DNA of 64,000 nt from JAHRAW01 sp963693025 (lineage in GTDB: Bacteria; Pseudomonadota; Gammaproteobacteria; Arenicellales; Poriferihabitantaceae), in assembly GCA_963693025.1 (NCBI GenBank), contig OY843749.1, positions 1,984,001 through 2,048,000 on the forward strand, in the 5' to 3' direction. The notes under the pieces were generated by a model. That model was not told the DNA's origin. It searched no databases and saw only the letters and a list, made by a program, of their open reading frames with translations. The position numbers and the translations under genes are program-made. Shown one piece after another: positions 35,167-43,808 of the stretch (its first letter is position 1; each line of letters opens with the position of its first letter).

Positions 35167-35270
35167 GGTTCCAATCCTCCAAATAAAGTGTCAGGGATGA
35201 AAAATAATGCTTGGTCGAAGATATTACCACATGCGGGCGGGGCGATATGAAGCGGCGCTTACGCCTTAGC

Positions 35271-36155
35271 CTACGCCTTGCCCTTCCACGGAATCATGTG
35301 CGCTTCGACTTTGCGCATGGCGACGTCGATGGCGGCGCCGATGATGCCGATGATGATGATGCCGACGAACACCAGGCCGGTCTCCAGATATTTGCCCGCC
35401 ACCGTAATCATAAAGCCGATGCCGGCGTCGGCGCCGACCAGTTCGGCGGCCACCAGCGTGCCCCAGCAAACGCCCATGGCGACGCGCATGCCGGTGAAAA
35501 TCTCCGGCAACGCATTGGGCAGGATGACCTTAATCAGCAGTTGGCTTTTGGACGCGCCGAGCGTGTAGGCGGCGTGAATCTTGGAGATGCGAATGCTCTG
35601 CACGCCGGAGCGCGCCGCCAGCACCATAATCCACAACGCCGCCAGGAACAGCAGGAAAATTTTGGAGGCGTCGCCGATGCCGAGCCAGATAATCGACAGC
35701 GGAATCAGCGCGAGCGGCGGAATCGGGCGCATGAATTCGACGATCGGGTCAAAAAACCCGCGCGTGACTTTGGACAAGCCCATGGCGAAACCGATGGGGA
35801 TGCCGAACACGCAGCCGAGTATGAAGCCGAATAGCAGGCGGTACAGGCTGATGCCGAGATGCTCCCACAGCGTTGAGCCGCGAAAGCCTTCGCTGACCAA
35901 GAGCCAAAACTGCGTCAGCACGTCCGCCGGGGGCGGCATGAAGATGGGGCTTGCCAGTTCGTAATGAACCGCGAGGCTCCACAGCAGGAAAACCAGCAGC
36001 ACCGATAAGATGCTCCAGAACAGCCCGCCGACCGCCGCCGACGGGTCGCCGAATGAAACCGCTTTGCGCGCTTCGACGCCGACCTTGACCAGGCCGAGTT
36101 TGGCGAGCAACTTGCGCAGCGGGGAAATGTCGTGTTCGTGTTCTTGTTCGCTCAT
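35271..36155 (-). CDS. tauC: Taurine ABC transporter permease
   Basis: The inner-membrane subunit of the sulfonate/taurine importer (TauC/SsuC family). The start MSEQEHEHDIS at 36155 is one base after the tauB stop; an upstream ATG at 36182 in the same frame would overlap tauB by 26 bp and is less likely. That gives 294 residues with about six helices and the EAA-type loop AAYTLGASKSQLLIKVILP. The helix motif FMRPIPPLALIPLSIIWLG is typical of this permease family. Confidence 0.9.
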   Translation of the reverse strand: MSEQEHEHDISPLRKLLAKLGLVKVGVEARKAVSFGDPSAAVGGLFWSILSVLLVFLLWSLAVHYELASPIFMPPPADVLTQFWLLVSEGFRGSTLWEHLGISLYRLLFGFILGCVFGIPIGFAMGLSKVTRGFFDPIVEFMRPIPPLALIPLSIIWLGIGDASKIFLLFLAALWIMVLAARSGVQSIRISKIHAAYTLGASKSQLLIKVILPNALPEIFTGMRVAMGVCWGTLVAAELVGADAGIGFMITVAGKYLETGLVFVGIIIIGIIGAAIDVAMRKVEAHMIPWKGKA

Positions 36156-36156
36156 G

Positions 36157-37020
36157 TCAACCTCCGGCGCCTTCGGGCGCAAGTTCGCGTTTACCCATGA
36201 TGTCTTCTTCCATTTCCCAAATCAGCGACAGAATCTCTTCGCGTTTCTCGGTGTATTCGTCGGTCACCTTAATATCGCGCAAACTCTCGGCAAGCCCGCG
36301 TTTGGCAAAGGGCAGGCGGTATTCCTTTTCGATGCGCCCGGGGCGCGGCGCCATCACGAAAACGCGCTCGCCGAGGAACAACGCCTCTTCGACGCTGTGC
36401 GTGATGAGCGCGATGGTCTTGCCGGTCTCGTCCCAGATTTTCAGAATCAAGCCCTGCATTTTTTCGCGCGTCAGCGCATCCAGCGCGCCCAGCGGCTCGT
36501 CCATCAAAATGAGTTCCGGCTCGTTTGCCAGACAGCGCGCCAGCGCCACGCGCTGTTGCATGCCGCCGGACAATTCATACACCGCTTTTTCGCCGAAGCC
36601 TTGCAAGCCCACGGTGTTCAGGTAGCGATCGACGATGTCGGCAATCTCGCCTTTGGGCGTGCCTTTCATCGAGGGCCCGAAGCCGATGTTTTCGGACACC
36701 GTCATCCACTCAAACAGCGCGCCCTGCTGAAACACCATGCCGCGCTCGGAACTGGGTCCGACGATCATTTCATCGACCTTGACGCGCGCGCTGGAAGGTC
36801 CCGCGATTTCACCGGTGCCGAAAGTCGCGGTGCCCGAAGTCGGCATCAAAAATCCGGCGATGATGTTCAACAAGGTTGTTTTGCCGCAACCGCTTGGCCC
36901 CAGCACGGTCAGCAACTCGCCCGGCTGCAAATCGAAAGTGACATCGCGCAAGGCTTCCACCTCGCCGCCGCTCGGCAACTGAAAAATCATGCCGACACGG
37001 TCTATTGTTAATCCCGCCAT
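36157..37020 (-). CDS. tauB: Taurine ABC transporter ATP-binding protein
   Basis: The cytoplasmic ATPase of the TauABC importer, 287 residues. Walker A is GPSGCGKTT, the signature LSGGMQQRVALARCL, Walker B LILMDEPLGALDALTR, and the switch His is in LITHSVEEALFLGERV, a stretch typical of the nitrate/sulfonate/taurine ATPases. It is separated from tauA by 99 bp holding a long hairpin, and abuts tauC. Confidence 0.93.
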   Translation of the reverse strand: MAGLTIDRVGMIFQLPSGGEVEALRDVTFDLQPGELLTVLGPSGCGKTTLLNIIAGFLMPTSGTATFGTGEIAGPSSARVKVDEMIVGPSSERGMVFQQGALFEWMTVSENIGFGPSMKGTPKGEIADIVDRYLNTVGLQGFGEKAVYELSGGMQQRVALARCLANEPELILMDEPLGALDALTREKMQGLILKIWDETGKTIALITHSVEEALFLGERVFVMAPRPGRIEKEYRLPFAKRGLAESLRDIKVTDEYTEKREEILSLIWEMEEDIMGKRELAPEGAGG

Positions 37021-37040
37021 TGGTATACCTCCGCAATAAA

Positions 37041-37094
37041 AGCGGCGCCAAGCCGCTCGGTACCCGCTATGAGTACCGCCCGCTCGGCGCCGCT
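37041..37094. other. Long hairpin between tauA and tauB
   Basis: A nested inverted repeat: outer stem AGCGGCGCC/GGCGCCGCT and inner stem CGGTAC/GTACCG. Such hairpins after a binding-protein gene often stabilise its mRNA or partly stop transcription, giving more binding protein than ATPase. That role is inferred. Confidence 0.7.
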
Positions 37095-37119
37095 ACATTA
37101 AGCCGTTGGCTCGGTGTGT

Positions 37120-38151
37120 TTATTTTACTTTCTTCAGGAAAGATGTGTCGATGACCCCATCATAACTGGAAAGCGCTTTGGATATTTTCTTTTGTGCGGC
37201 GAAGAAGTCAGCCGCGCTTTTGGTGAAAGCCTGCACGTTGCCGCCCATCCACGCATCGCTCAACTGCGCGTCTTTGCTCGGAAACGAGAAGGTGCCGGTG
37301 GCACCGAGATAGCCTTTGACGCCGTCTTCGGTCATGCCCGCCGCTTTCGCCAGCGTGCCCCAATACGGGTTGGGGTTTTCCGCGAACGTATTGTTGGCGT
37401 CTTCGGTCACCTGCATGAACTTGGTCAGCAACGCGGGCTCGTTTTTGGCGAAGTCGTCGGTCACCGAAATCACATCAAAAGTAAAGATGCCGACATTCTC
37501 CTGCTCCGCGCCGGTCATAATCACCTGCCCCTGCTCTTTCATCTTGTCCAGCGGACCGCCGAAAGCGCAACCGATGTCCACCTGCCCGGTCAGGAAAGCC
37601 GCCGCCGCGTCATTGCCGCCGGCGACCGGTGTGATCTTCACATCGCTTTCGCTGAGGCCGTAAAACGCCAGCGTCTTGAGCAGTTTGTAGTGCGTCACAT
37701 TGCCTTCCGGCGTGGCGATCTTCTTGCCTTTCAGCGAGTTGGCGATGGAAACCGCGCTGCTGCGGTCGAGCGCGGAGTTGTTGTGCACCACGCAGTTGTC
37801 CGCTTCGGCGTATGCCACGGCGATGCCGACCATGCTAATCGGCAACCCTTTGCTGGTTGCCACGATGAACGGAATCAACCCTTGTGAATACGAGATATGC
37901 ACATCGCCCGAAGCCATCGCCGCGGACATGTCATTGCCGCTGCTGAAAGACTTCCAGTTGACCTCGACGCCGAGTTCTTTGTCGTAGGTCTTTTCCAGTT
38001 GGGCGACTTGGTTGGGCGTGGGCCATTCCAGAAAGTAAGCCACCGTGATTTCATCCACCGCGGCTTGCGCGGGTGCGGCGAACGGAAGCGCAAAACAAGC
38101 CGCCATGGATGCAAACGCGCCGGCGCGGCGCAGTATTTTCGTAATGGACAT
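37120..38151 (-). CDS. tauA: Taurine-binding periplasmic protein
   Basis: The substrate-binding component of the taurine importer. It has 343 residues with a Sec signal peptide (FASMAACFALPFAAPAQA, cleavage after AQA near residue 30). The mature N-terminus DEITVAYFLEWPTPNQVAQ and the stretch MASGDVHISYSQGLIPF are typical of TauA proteins of marine and soil proteobacteria. First gene of the tauABC operon. A shared 31-bp element lies about 230 bp upstream; the rest of the 320-bp gap to hicA shows no gene, though it contains a single isolated TGTGGATAA near the start codon. Confidence 0.9.
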   Translation of the reverse strand: MSITKILRRAGAFASMAACFALPFAAPAQAAVDEITVAYFLEWPTPNQVAQLEKTYDKELGVEVNWKSFSSGNDMSAAMASGDVHISYSQGLIPFIVATSKGLPISMVGIAVAYAEADNCVVHNNSALDRSSAVSIANSLKGKKIATPEGNVTHYKLLKTLAFYGLSESDVKITPVAGGNDAAAAFLTGQVDIGCAFGGPLDKMKEQGQVIMTGAEQENVGIFTFDVISVTDDFAKNEPALLTKFMQVTEDANNTFAENPNPYWGTLAKAAGMTEDGVKGYLGATGTFSFPSKDAQLSDAWMGGNVQAFTKSAADFFAAQKKISKALSSYDGVIDTSFLKKVK

Positions 38152-38380
38152 GATTTTCTCCTCTCAAATGTGGATAAATGTGATTTTATGGTGGAAGCGG
38201 TCGCCCATCAGAGCAATGGCGGCTCCAGTGTGGAGACAAGCAAACAGCCCTCAAAATTGCCATAGGGCGCACAGATATACCCTGTTTGTGGCCGTTTTGC
38301 AAGCGATTGCCCGCTACGATATGATTTGCAAGGCGCTTCCCCCGGCCACATAGTGCCAAAAATTCGGCGCTTACCTATAA

Positions 38381-38411
38381 TCCAGATACCAACAACCGAA
38401 TGGGCCAGTTT
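38381..38411 (-). promoter_or_regulatory. Shared element upstream of tauA (candidate TauR operator)
   Basis: TCCAGATACCAACAA, five variable bases, then TGGGCCAGTTT on the plus strand. It matches 25 of 31 positions of the element at 41761–41791 upstream of tauE, in the same orientation to the gene it precedes. On the coding strand it reads AACTGGCCC…TTGTTGG…ATCTGGA. Repeated CTGG half-sites are compatible with a MocR-type regulator. Confidence 0.55.
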
Positions 38412-38472
38412 TGCCGAAAACACCGGTGAATTCCCCGCCGGGCGGGCGTTTGGGGAACCCGACAGCCCCCGA

Positions 38473-38709
38473 TTATTTGAGCACGTCCCCGGTCAATCGG
38501 AATCTGCGCCTGATTGCCGCGATGTGTCCGCTGCGAATCGTGTCGCTTTCGCGGTGGCATTTTAGCGGATAGGAAGCCGGGCGACCGCCGATGTCGGGGT
38601 GATAAAGCATCCTTTCGCTGCCTTTCCCGCGTTTCTTGTACACTTCAAAGCGCTCGTCGTGCGCACGAAGAACCTTTATCAACTCTCTGTAACTATAAGA
38701 CTTAGCCAT
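38473..38709 (-). CDS. hicA: HicA-like mRNA interferase toxin (variant active site)
   Basis: A 78-residue basic protein with the small dsRBD-like HicA layout: N-terminal YRELIKVLRAHD helix, a central strand pair and a C-terminal IRSGHIAAIRRRFRL helix. It would cleave mRNA in the cytoplasm when free of its antitoxin. HicA proteins usually carry GSHH with the catalytic histidine; here that position reads GSER (residues 30–33 region), so activity may be lost or moved to another His such as that in LYHPD. The start overlaps the hicB end by 8 bp. Confidence 0.72.
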   Translation of the reverse strand: MAKSYSYRELIKVLRAHDERFEVYKKRGKGSERMLYHPDIGGRPASYPLKCHRESDTIRSGHIAAIRRRFRLTGDVLK

Positions 38710-39061
38710 CCTGCTGAGTGAACTGCGCTTCCATTTGCTTTATGACGTGGGGCTCAGGCAGCGGAAGTCCACAGGCTTGAAATTCCGTTCGGTCATCGGC
38801 GCTCAACGAGCGAAGTTTGGCGCTTCGCGCCTCGGCAAATCGCTCAAACCATATCGGCTGAGCGGGGAAATACGCCATATCCAGGGAATCGTGCATGTGC
38901 AAAGCAAAACTCAACTGCAACACCACTTGCCGCTCCAAATCCTTCATCGCTTCTTCCAAACTGGCGCCAAAACCCCGCAAATCCATCTCAAGCGCAAGGG
39001 CGACATACTCATTCCCTTCATCATAGGCGAGCACATTCAGTGGTATTTCGTGCGTTTTCAT
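38702..39061 (-). CDS. hicB: HicB-like antitoxin
   Basis: 119 residues with a partial RNase H-like HicB fold: the start has IPLNVLAYDEGNEYVALALEMDLRGFGASLEEAMKDL-type text, the usual HicB strand–strand–helix (shown here only as family match). The C-terminal part, rich in Ala/Glu/Phe, does not show a clear ribbon-helix-helix or HTH. Order antitoxin then toxin with 8-bp overlap suits a hicBA operon. It lies between tauA and the regulator gene and is probably a separate unit. Confidence 0.72.
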   Translation of the reverse strand: MKTHEIPLNVLAYDEGNEYVALALEMDLRGFGASLEEAMKDLERQVVLQLSFALHMHDSLDMAYFPAQPIWFERFAEARSAKLRSLSADDRTEFQACGLPLPEPHVIKQMEAQFTQQDG

Positions 39062-39265
39062 GATTTTCCCCTCGGGTTCGGTTGGTTGGGTTTATTCTTT
39101 ATCATAATTGAATATATCTTAAAGTCCGATTTGTCAAGTTTCCGGCTATTCACCCCGTGTTGGGTCGAACACACTGCGGCGCGGAAATTCGCCGGATTCG
39201 TTATTATTCGGGTATCGTGCGGGTGGCGGTCGCGCCTCCGCCCGCCATCCACTGAGGGTCCAGTT

Positions 39266-40750
39266 TTGACCGAATACCTGTTCCAGTTGCCGAAAGACCG
39301 TCCCGGCGAGGCGCCTGCCACCTTGCAGTCGCGCATCCAGGAAATGTTGGTGAATTCCATACTGGCGGGGCATTTGGAGCCGAACAGCCTGTTGCCATCC
39401 AGCCGGAAACTGGCGAGGCAACTGGCGGTCGCGCGCAATACCGTGGTGTCCGCCTATCAGCATCTGGTGGACGAGGGCTTCCTCATCGCTCAGGAACGCC
39501 GCGGATTTTATGTCAACGGCGACATCTTAAAGGGACGCGCCGCCACGCCCGCGCCGCCGGCTCGGGGGAAGCCGGGGCGCGCAGCGGTGGATTGGGGCAA
39601 GCAACTGACCATCACGCCGGGGCAACTGCGCGACCATCGCAAGCCGGTGAACTGGCATCAATACCGCTACCCTTTCATCTGCGGGCAGTATGACCGCGAG
39701 TTGTTTCCGATTGCGGACTGGCGCGAGTGTTGCCGTGAAGCGGCGTCGATTAGCGCCATTCACGAATGGGCGCGCGACCACATTGACCGCGACAACCCGG
39801 AACTCATCGACCAGATTCAGAAGAAAATCCTGCCGCGGCGCGGGCTATGGGCGGAGGCGGACGAGGTGCTGGTGACCATCGGCGCGCAGCAGGGCATCTA
39901 CCTGACCGCGCAACTGCTGCTCAATCACGCCAAGACGGTGGGCGTTGAGACGCCCGGCTATGTGGACGCCGAGAACACCTTTTCCATCTTCACCCGGCGC
40001 GTTGTGCCGCTGGCGGTGGATGAGCAAGGGCTGATTCCGGGCGGCGCGTTCAAGCGCTGCGATTGCGTCTATACCACGCCGAGCCACCAGTATCCGACCA
40101 CCGTCACCATGCCCCAGTCGCGCCGCATGGAGTTGCTGCGCCAGGCGCACGCGCACAATGTCATCCTCGTCGAGGACGACTACGAATCGGAATTCAACTA
40201 TGTCGGCGAGCCGTCGCCGGCGCTCAAAAGCCTCGACGACGACGGTCGCGTCATCTATGTCGGCAGCCTCTCCAAAACCCTGGCGCCGGGCATCCGGCTC
40301 GGCTATCTGGTGGCACCCAAAGCGTTCATCGACCAGGCGCGCGCACTGCGCCGGCTGATGCTGCGCCACCCGCCGAGCAACAACCAGTTCGTCATCGCCA
40401 AATTCCTGCAACGCGGCTACCACGACGCGCTAATCACCCGCCTGAGCCACACCCTGCACGCGCGCTGGTCATTGCTCGGCGACCTGCTCGACCGGCATTT
40501 CCCCGGCAACAGCACCCGCCCGACCTTCGGCGGCTCGTCGTTCTGGGTGAACGGTCCCGCCACGCTCAACGCCGGCAAACTCGCAACCACCGCCGCCGCC
40601 GAAGGCATTTTGTTCGAGCCGGGAGAAATCTTCTTCCACGCCCCCAAACGCCCGCAAAATTTTTTCCGCTTAGGATTCTCGTCCATTCCGGAGGAGCGGA
40701 TTGAGGAAGGGGTTGAAGCGTTGGTGCGGTTGGTTGTGGGGCGTTGTTGA
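39266..40750 (+). CDS. tauR: MocR-family regulator, probable TauR
   Basis: A GntR-type winged HTH fused to a class I aminotransferase-like PLP domain, the MocR architecture. The start is taken at TTG 39266 (LTEYLFQLPKDRPGEA), since no ATG or GTG fits; the open frame upstream overlaps hicB on the other strand and is not homologous. That gives 494 residues. HTH: SSRKLARQLAVARNTVVSAY. PLP site: Lys in VGSLSKTLAPGIRLG, with EDDYESEFNY before it. TauR senses taurine and activates uptake and breakdown genes in other bacteria; assignment rests on the adjacent tauABC and tauE. Confidence 0.78.
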   Translation: MTEYLFQLPKDRPGEAPATLQSRIQEMLVNSILAGHLEPNSLLPSSRKLARQLAVARNTVVSAYQHLVDEGFLIAQERRGFYVNGDILKGRAATPAPPARGKPGRAAVDWGKQLTITPGQLRDHRKPVNWHQYRYPFICGQYDRELFPIADWRECCREAASISAIHEWARDHIDRDNPELIDQIQKKILPRRGLWAEADEVLVTIGAQQGIYLTAQLLLNHAKTVGVETPGYVDAENTFSIFTRRVVPLAVDEQGLIPGGAFKRCDCVYTTPSHQYPTTVTMPQSRRMELLRQAHAHNVILVEDDYESEFNYVGEPSPALKSLDDDGRVIYVGSLSKTLAPGIRLGYLVAPKAFIDQARALRRLMLRHPPSNNQFVIAKFLQRGYHDALITRLSHTLHARWSLLGDLLDRHFPGNSTRPTFGGSSFWVNGPATLNAGKLATTAAAEGILFEPGEIFFHAPKRPQNFFRLGFSSIPEERIEEGVEALVRLVVGRC

Positions 40751-40845
40751 AATGGGGTGTGGGGTTTGTTTTTGGGCTACTCGTTATTCTCGAACGGCAG
40801 GAAAATAATCAACAACAAACCAAAAACAACACCAACCCCCCCCAT

Positions 40846-41634
40846 TCACCCCATCAATATCCGCCCTCCGGCGATGACGAGGAAAATAGAAAAGAAACGT
40901 TTGATGGTTTTGGTCGGCAGGGAGTGCGCCAGTTTTGCGCCGAGGGGGGCAGCCAGTATGCTGGTGATGACGATGCCGAGGCAGGCGGGCCAGTAGATGT
41001 ATCCGGTGCTCCACGCCATCGGCTCGTTTTTGCCCCATCCGGCCACGGCAAATCCGACCGTGCCGGCGAGCGCCACGGGCAGGCCGCAGGCGGCGCCGGT
41101 GGCGATGGCCGCTCGTATTGACTGGTTGCACCAGACGAGAAACGGAACGACCATGCTGCCGCCGCCGATGCCGACCAGCGCGGAAAGCCAGCCGACCGCC
41201 GTGCCGGTGGCGGCCATTGCGCCGTTGGACGGCAGGGTTCGCGACGGTTTTGGGCTGAAGTCGAGCAGCATTTGCACGGCGAGCAAAATCAACACCACGC
41301 CGAAAATAATCATGAGCGTTCGGCTGCGAAGATAGTCCGCGCACGCCGCTCCGAGCAGCGAGCCGAGCAGAATGCCGGGGGCGAATTGGATGAACGCTTT
41401 CCACAGCACGGCGCCGCGCCGGTGATGCGCGTAGATTGCCGACAGCGAAGTGAAAACGATGGTTGAAAGGGATGTTCCAAGCGCAACATGCATCAGCACA
41501 TCGCCCGATACACCCTGGCGGTAAAACACATAAATCAGACCGGGAACAATAATTTGCCCGCCGCCCACGCCCAGCATCCCCGCCAAAATACCGGTTCCAC
41601 AGCCAAGCAGGATATACAGAATTAACTCGCTCAT
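40846..41634 (-). CDS. tauE: TauE/SafE-family sulfite exporter
   Basis: A membrane protein of the TauE/SafE (DUF81) family, which exports sulfite or other sulfonates formed in taurine breakdown. The start MSELILYILLGCGTG gives 262 residues; an earlier ATG at 41664 adds ten unlikely residues. About eight helices in two repeats are visible, each starting with the family's Gly-rich motif: GMLGVGGGQIIVP and ALVGIGGGSMVVP. It is convergent with the TauR-like gene and has a shared element about 130 bp upstream. Confidence 0.85.
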   Translation of the reverse strand: MSELILYILLGCGTGILAGMLGVGGGQIIVPGLIYVFYRQGVSGDVLMHVALGTSLSTIVFTSLSAIYAHHRRGAVLWKAFIQFAPGILLGSLLGAACADYLRSRTLMIIFGVVLILLAVQMLLDFSPKPSRTLPSNGAMAATGTAVGWLSALVGIGGGSMVVPFLVWCNQSIRAAIATGAACGLPVALAGTVGFAVAGWGKNEPMAWSTGYIYWPACLGIVITSILAAPLGAKLAHSLPTKTIKRFFSIFLVIAGGRILMG

Positions 41635-41760
41635 TCGCCCGCCCTCATCACGATGACACCGCATTCGTGTTCGGTTAGACGGCTACGGTTACCGCATATC
41701 AAACCACACCGGTAGACCTTGGGGAACAAGCGTAAGGGTTTTCTCGGGGGCGTTTCTACA

Positions 41761-41791
41761 TCCAGATGCCAACAATTTATTGAGCCAGTTT
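41761..41791 (-). promoter_or_regulatory. Shared element upstream of tauE (candidate TauR operator)
   Basis: TCCAGATGCCAACAA, five variable bases, then TGAGCCAGTTT, matching 25 of 31 positions of 38381–38411. Further CCAGT half-sites follow at about 41803–41833 (GGAACCAGTTG, TAACCAGTGGGCCAGTT). Confidence 0.55.
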
Positions 41792-41822
41792 CATTGAGTA
41801 TGGAACCAGTTGTCCGGTAACC

Positions 41823-41910
41823 AGTGGGCCAGTTATACGCCACAAACAAAAACAGATTACTTTAATTCGTTGCTAATGTAGAAAAAGACTATCGTCATAG
41901 CGCAAATGGG
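41823..41910. repeat. Direct repeat copy 1 flanking the EamA gene
   Basis: A stretch of about 85 bp, AGTGGGCCAGTT at its start and ending in ATCGTCATAGCGCA, recurs as copy 2 at 43002–43092. The best-conserved half contains AACAGATTA…TTTAATT…GCTAATGTAGAAAAA. The remaining 41911–42067 is AT-rich, with no gene seen. Confidence 0.75.
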
Positions 41911-42067
41911 GAGTAATTTTTTCTATTATCTTAATACAAAATAGAACCATATTCTATACGGCAGACTATTTTATGGGGTTATAAAAAATTTGATAGTGAC
42001 ATTAATGAAAAAAATTTAATTTCATTGTAAATTGGCATCGTCCGACAACGAAGGAGTGATCCAAGTA

Positions 42068-42961
42068 ATGCAAATTGCTTTCCTGTTTCTTCTAATCATC
42101 GCGGTCTGTCGCGGTTCCGCTTTTCTGTTTATCAAGATTGGCGTTGAAACCCTGCCCGTGTTTTCTCTTGTCTTACTGCGGGTGTCGCTGGCTTCGGCGA
42201 TACTGATTTTATTTGTCCTGTTCAAAAAGTATCCCCTGCCGAAGTCACGCAATCAATGGTTGTTGTTGATATTGATTGGCGTTGTCGGGAATATCGTGCC
42301 TTTCTCGCTGGTGTCCTACGCGGAATTGACGCTTGATAGCGGAATAGCCGCCGTGCTTATTGGATTGGTTCCCTTGTTTGTATTTATTCTTGGACATTTT
42401 TTCACCGAAGACGAGAAGTTGAACATCAATAAAAGCATTGGCGTGGTGCTTGGCTTTTCCGGTGTTGTCCTGCTGTCCAACCCGCCGCTCTCAATCGATT
42501 TGTTGCGTTACCTCGTGGCTGTTCTGGCCGGCGCCGGCGCCGCGCTTGCGTATGCCGCATCGACCATCATCGCAAAAAAGTTGGGGGATATTGAACCCAG
42601 CGTCACCGCCGCCGCCGTGTTGTTTTTCGCGACGATCACATTGCTCCCCGTTGTGCTGGTTGTTGATTTTCCGTTGCCCTCCGGAATTTCTTCCGCTTCC
42701 ATCCTGTCCGGGGTTGCGCTGGCAGTGTTCAGCACCGCGATACCGTTTGTGCTGATGTATCGTTTAATCGCTTCCGAAGGGGCTTCGTTTTTTACCTTGC
42801 ACAATTATCTTATTCCAATAGTCGGGGTCATCCTCGGCGTCATCATACTGGACGAACATATCAGGCTCAATGAACTGCTTGGCACCGCCATCATTTTAGT
42901 CAGCATCACTTTGTGCACCGGGAACATACGAATTTTCGGCGGAAAACGCGCGAGGAATTAA
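42068..42961 (+). CDS. EamA-family (DMT) transporter
   Basis: An inner-membrane carrier of the drug/metabolite transporter superfamily, exporting or importing a small metabolite not predictable from sequence. The ATG at 42068 follows an AAGGAG ribosome-binding site by 12 bp and gives 297 residues; an upstream TTG at 42032 is less likely. Ten helices in two EamA repeats are visible. Base composition is more AT-rich than the surroundings, and the gene stands between two direct repeats, so recent acquisition is plausible. Confidence 0.85.
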   Translation: MQIAFLFLLIIAVCRGSAFLFIKIGVETLPVFSLVLLRVSLASAILILFVLFKKYPLPKSRNQWLLLILIGVVGNIVPFSLVSYAELTLDSGIAAVLIGLVPLFVFILGHFFTEDEKLNINKSIGVVLGFSGVVLLSNPPLSIDLLRYLVAVLAGAGAALAYAASTIIAKKLGDIEPSVTAAAVLFFATITLLPVVLVVDFPLPSGISSASILSGVALAVFSTAIPFVLMYRLIASEGASFFTLHNYLIPIVGVILGVIILDEHIRLNELLGTAIILVSITLCTGNIRIFGGKRARN

Positions 42962-43001
42962 TACCCATCAACTAAACCGCAATTTGCGAGGAGGTCATTG
43001 T

Positions 43002-43092
43002 AGTGGGTCAGTTCGCGTTACAACTCACCGATAAAACAGATTATTTTAATTTGCTAATGTAGAAAAAAACTATCGTCATAACGCATGATGGG
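43002..43092. repeat. Direct repeat copy 2 flanking the EamA gene
   Basis: Copy 2 of the repeat at 41823–41910: AGTGGGTCAGTT start, then AACAGATTATTTTAATT, GCTAATGTAGAAAAA and ACTATCGTCATAACGCA. It overlaps the 3' end of the following minus-strand gene. Confidence 0.75.
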
Positions 43093-43717
43093 ATGAGGGG
43101 GTTGACGCGTCCTTCCAAAGAAGGAAAGCGGTCATGATAAACCATGTCCACGCCCATAGCCCCATCACCATTCCAAACTGAGCAAAATACAGGCTGACAC
43201 AAGACGGGATAATGAACAAAACACCCCAAATACAAACGCACTTGGATAAAAAACTTTTCGACCATAGCCCTGCGGCGGCGGTCACAACAGCGGCAAAAGG
43301 AAGGGCGAAACTGACATGACTGACAAAAGACCAAACCGCAACCCGGTCTGTTATTGATTGTGACGAATCATTAACGATAACCCAAAACAGGCTATTTTCC
43401 GTGAAGTCTAAAAGCTTGCCAAGAATGGCAAAGGTGATTGATAAGATGGCAAGGAATCCGGAGTTTCTCCATACCAACATCACAACACCGCACCAGCCTA
43501 TTAACCACAAAAAGATAAAAATGCTATCGATGACATAATGAGTTTTCAATGAATGAATATATTGTTCAAGGCTCATACCCGCCGGTAACTGGATTCCCGC
43601 TTCCGTTATTAAATTGGAAAAAGGAAAAACCAACATGACAAACACCAATACCACAGCCGAGGCCAGCAAAGAAATGGCGGGGATTTTTGTGTAGATATTA
43701 CTCATAACCATACCCAT
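43076..43717 (-). CDS. Multi-pass membrane protein of unknown function
   Basis: 213 residues (Met codons at residues 1, 3 and 5 leave the start open) with about six hydrophobic helices, for example ISLLASAVVLVFVMLVFPFS and SIFIFLWLIGWCGVVMLVW. No known family motif was recognised. It is AT-rich like the neighbouring EamA gene, and its stop codon falls inside direct repeat copy 2. It appears to be a real gene from its coherent membrane topology. Confidence 0.65.
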   Translation of the reverse strand: MGMVMSNIYTKIPAISLLASAVVLVFVMLVFPFSNLITEAGIQLPAGMSLEQYIHSLKTHYVIDSIFIFLWLIGWCGVVMLVWRNSGFLAILSITFAILGKLLDFTENSLFWVIVNDSSQSITDRVAVWSFVSHVSFALPFAAVVTAAAGLWSKSFLSKCVCIWGVLFIIPSCVSLYFAQFGMVMGLWAWTWFIMTAFLLWKDASTPSSHHAL

Positions 43718-43808
43718 AACTTGAAATAATGACTATATTAGACCCTATTCAGGTCCGCACCTTATTCTTCCCGTAACAGATTTTACACCGGCACCCAAAG
43801 GTAACTCA

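Noticed and set aside
38169..38177. Isolated TGTGGATAA (DnaA box) in the tauA leader
   Set aside because: Single copy with no AT-rich unwinding region or neighbours; probably chance.
38735..39265. Upstream extension of the MocR regulator frame by 177 residues
   Set aside because: It runs antisense to hicB and contains no regulator-like sequence; the HTH begins shortly after the TTG at 39266.
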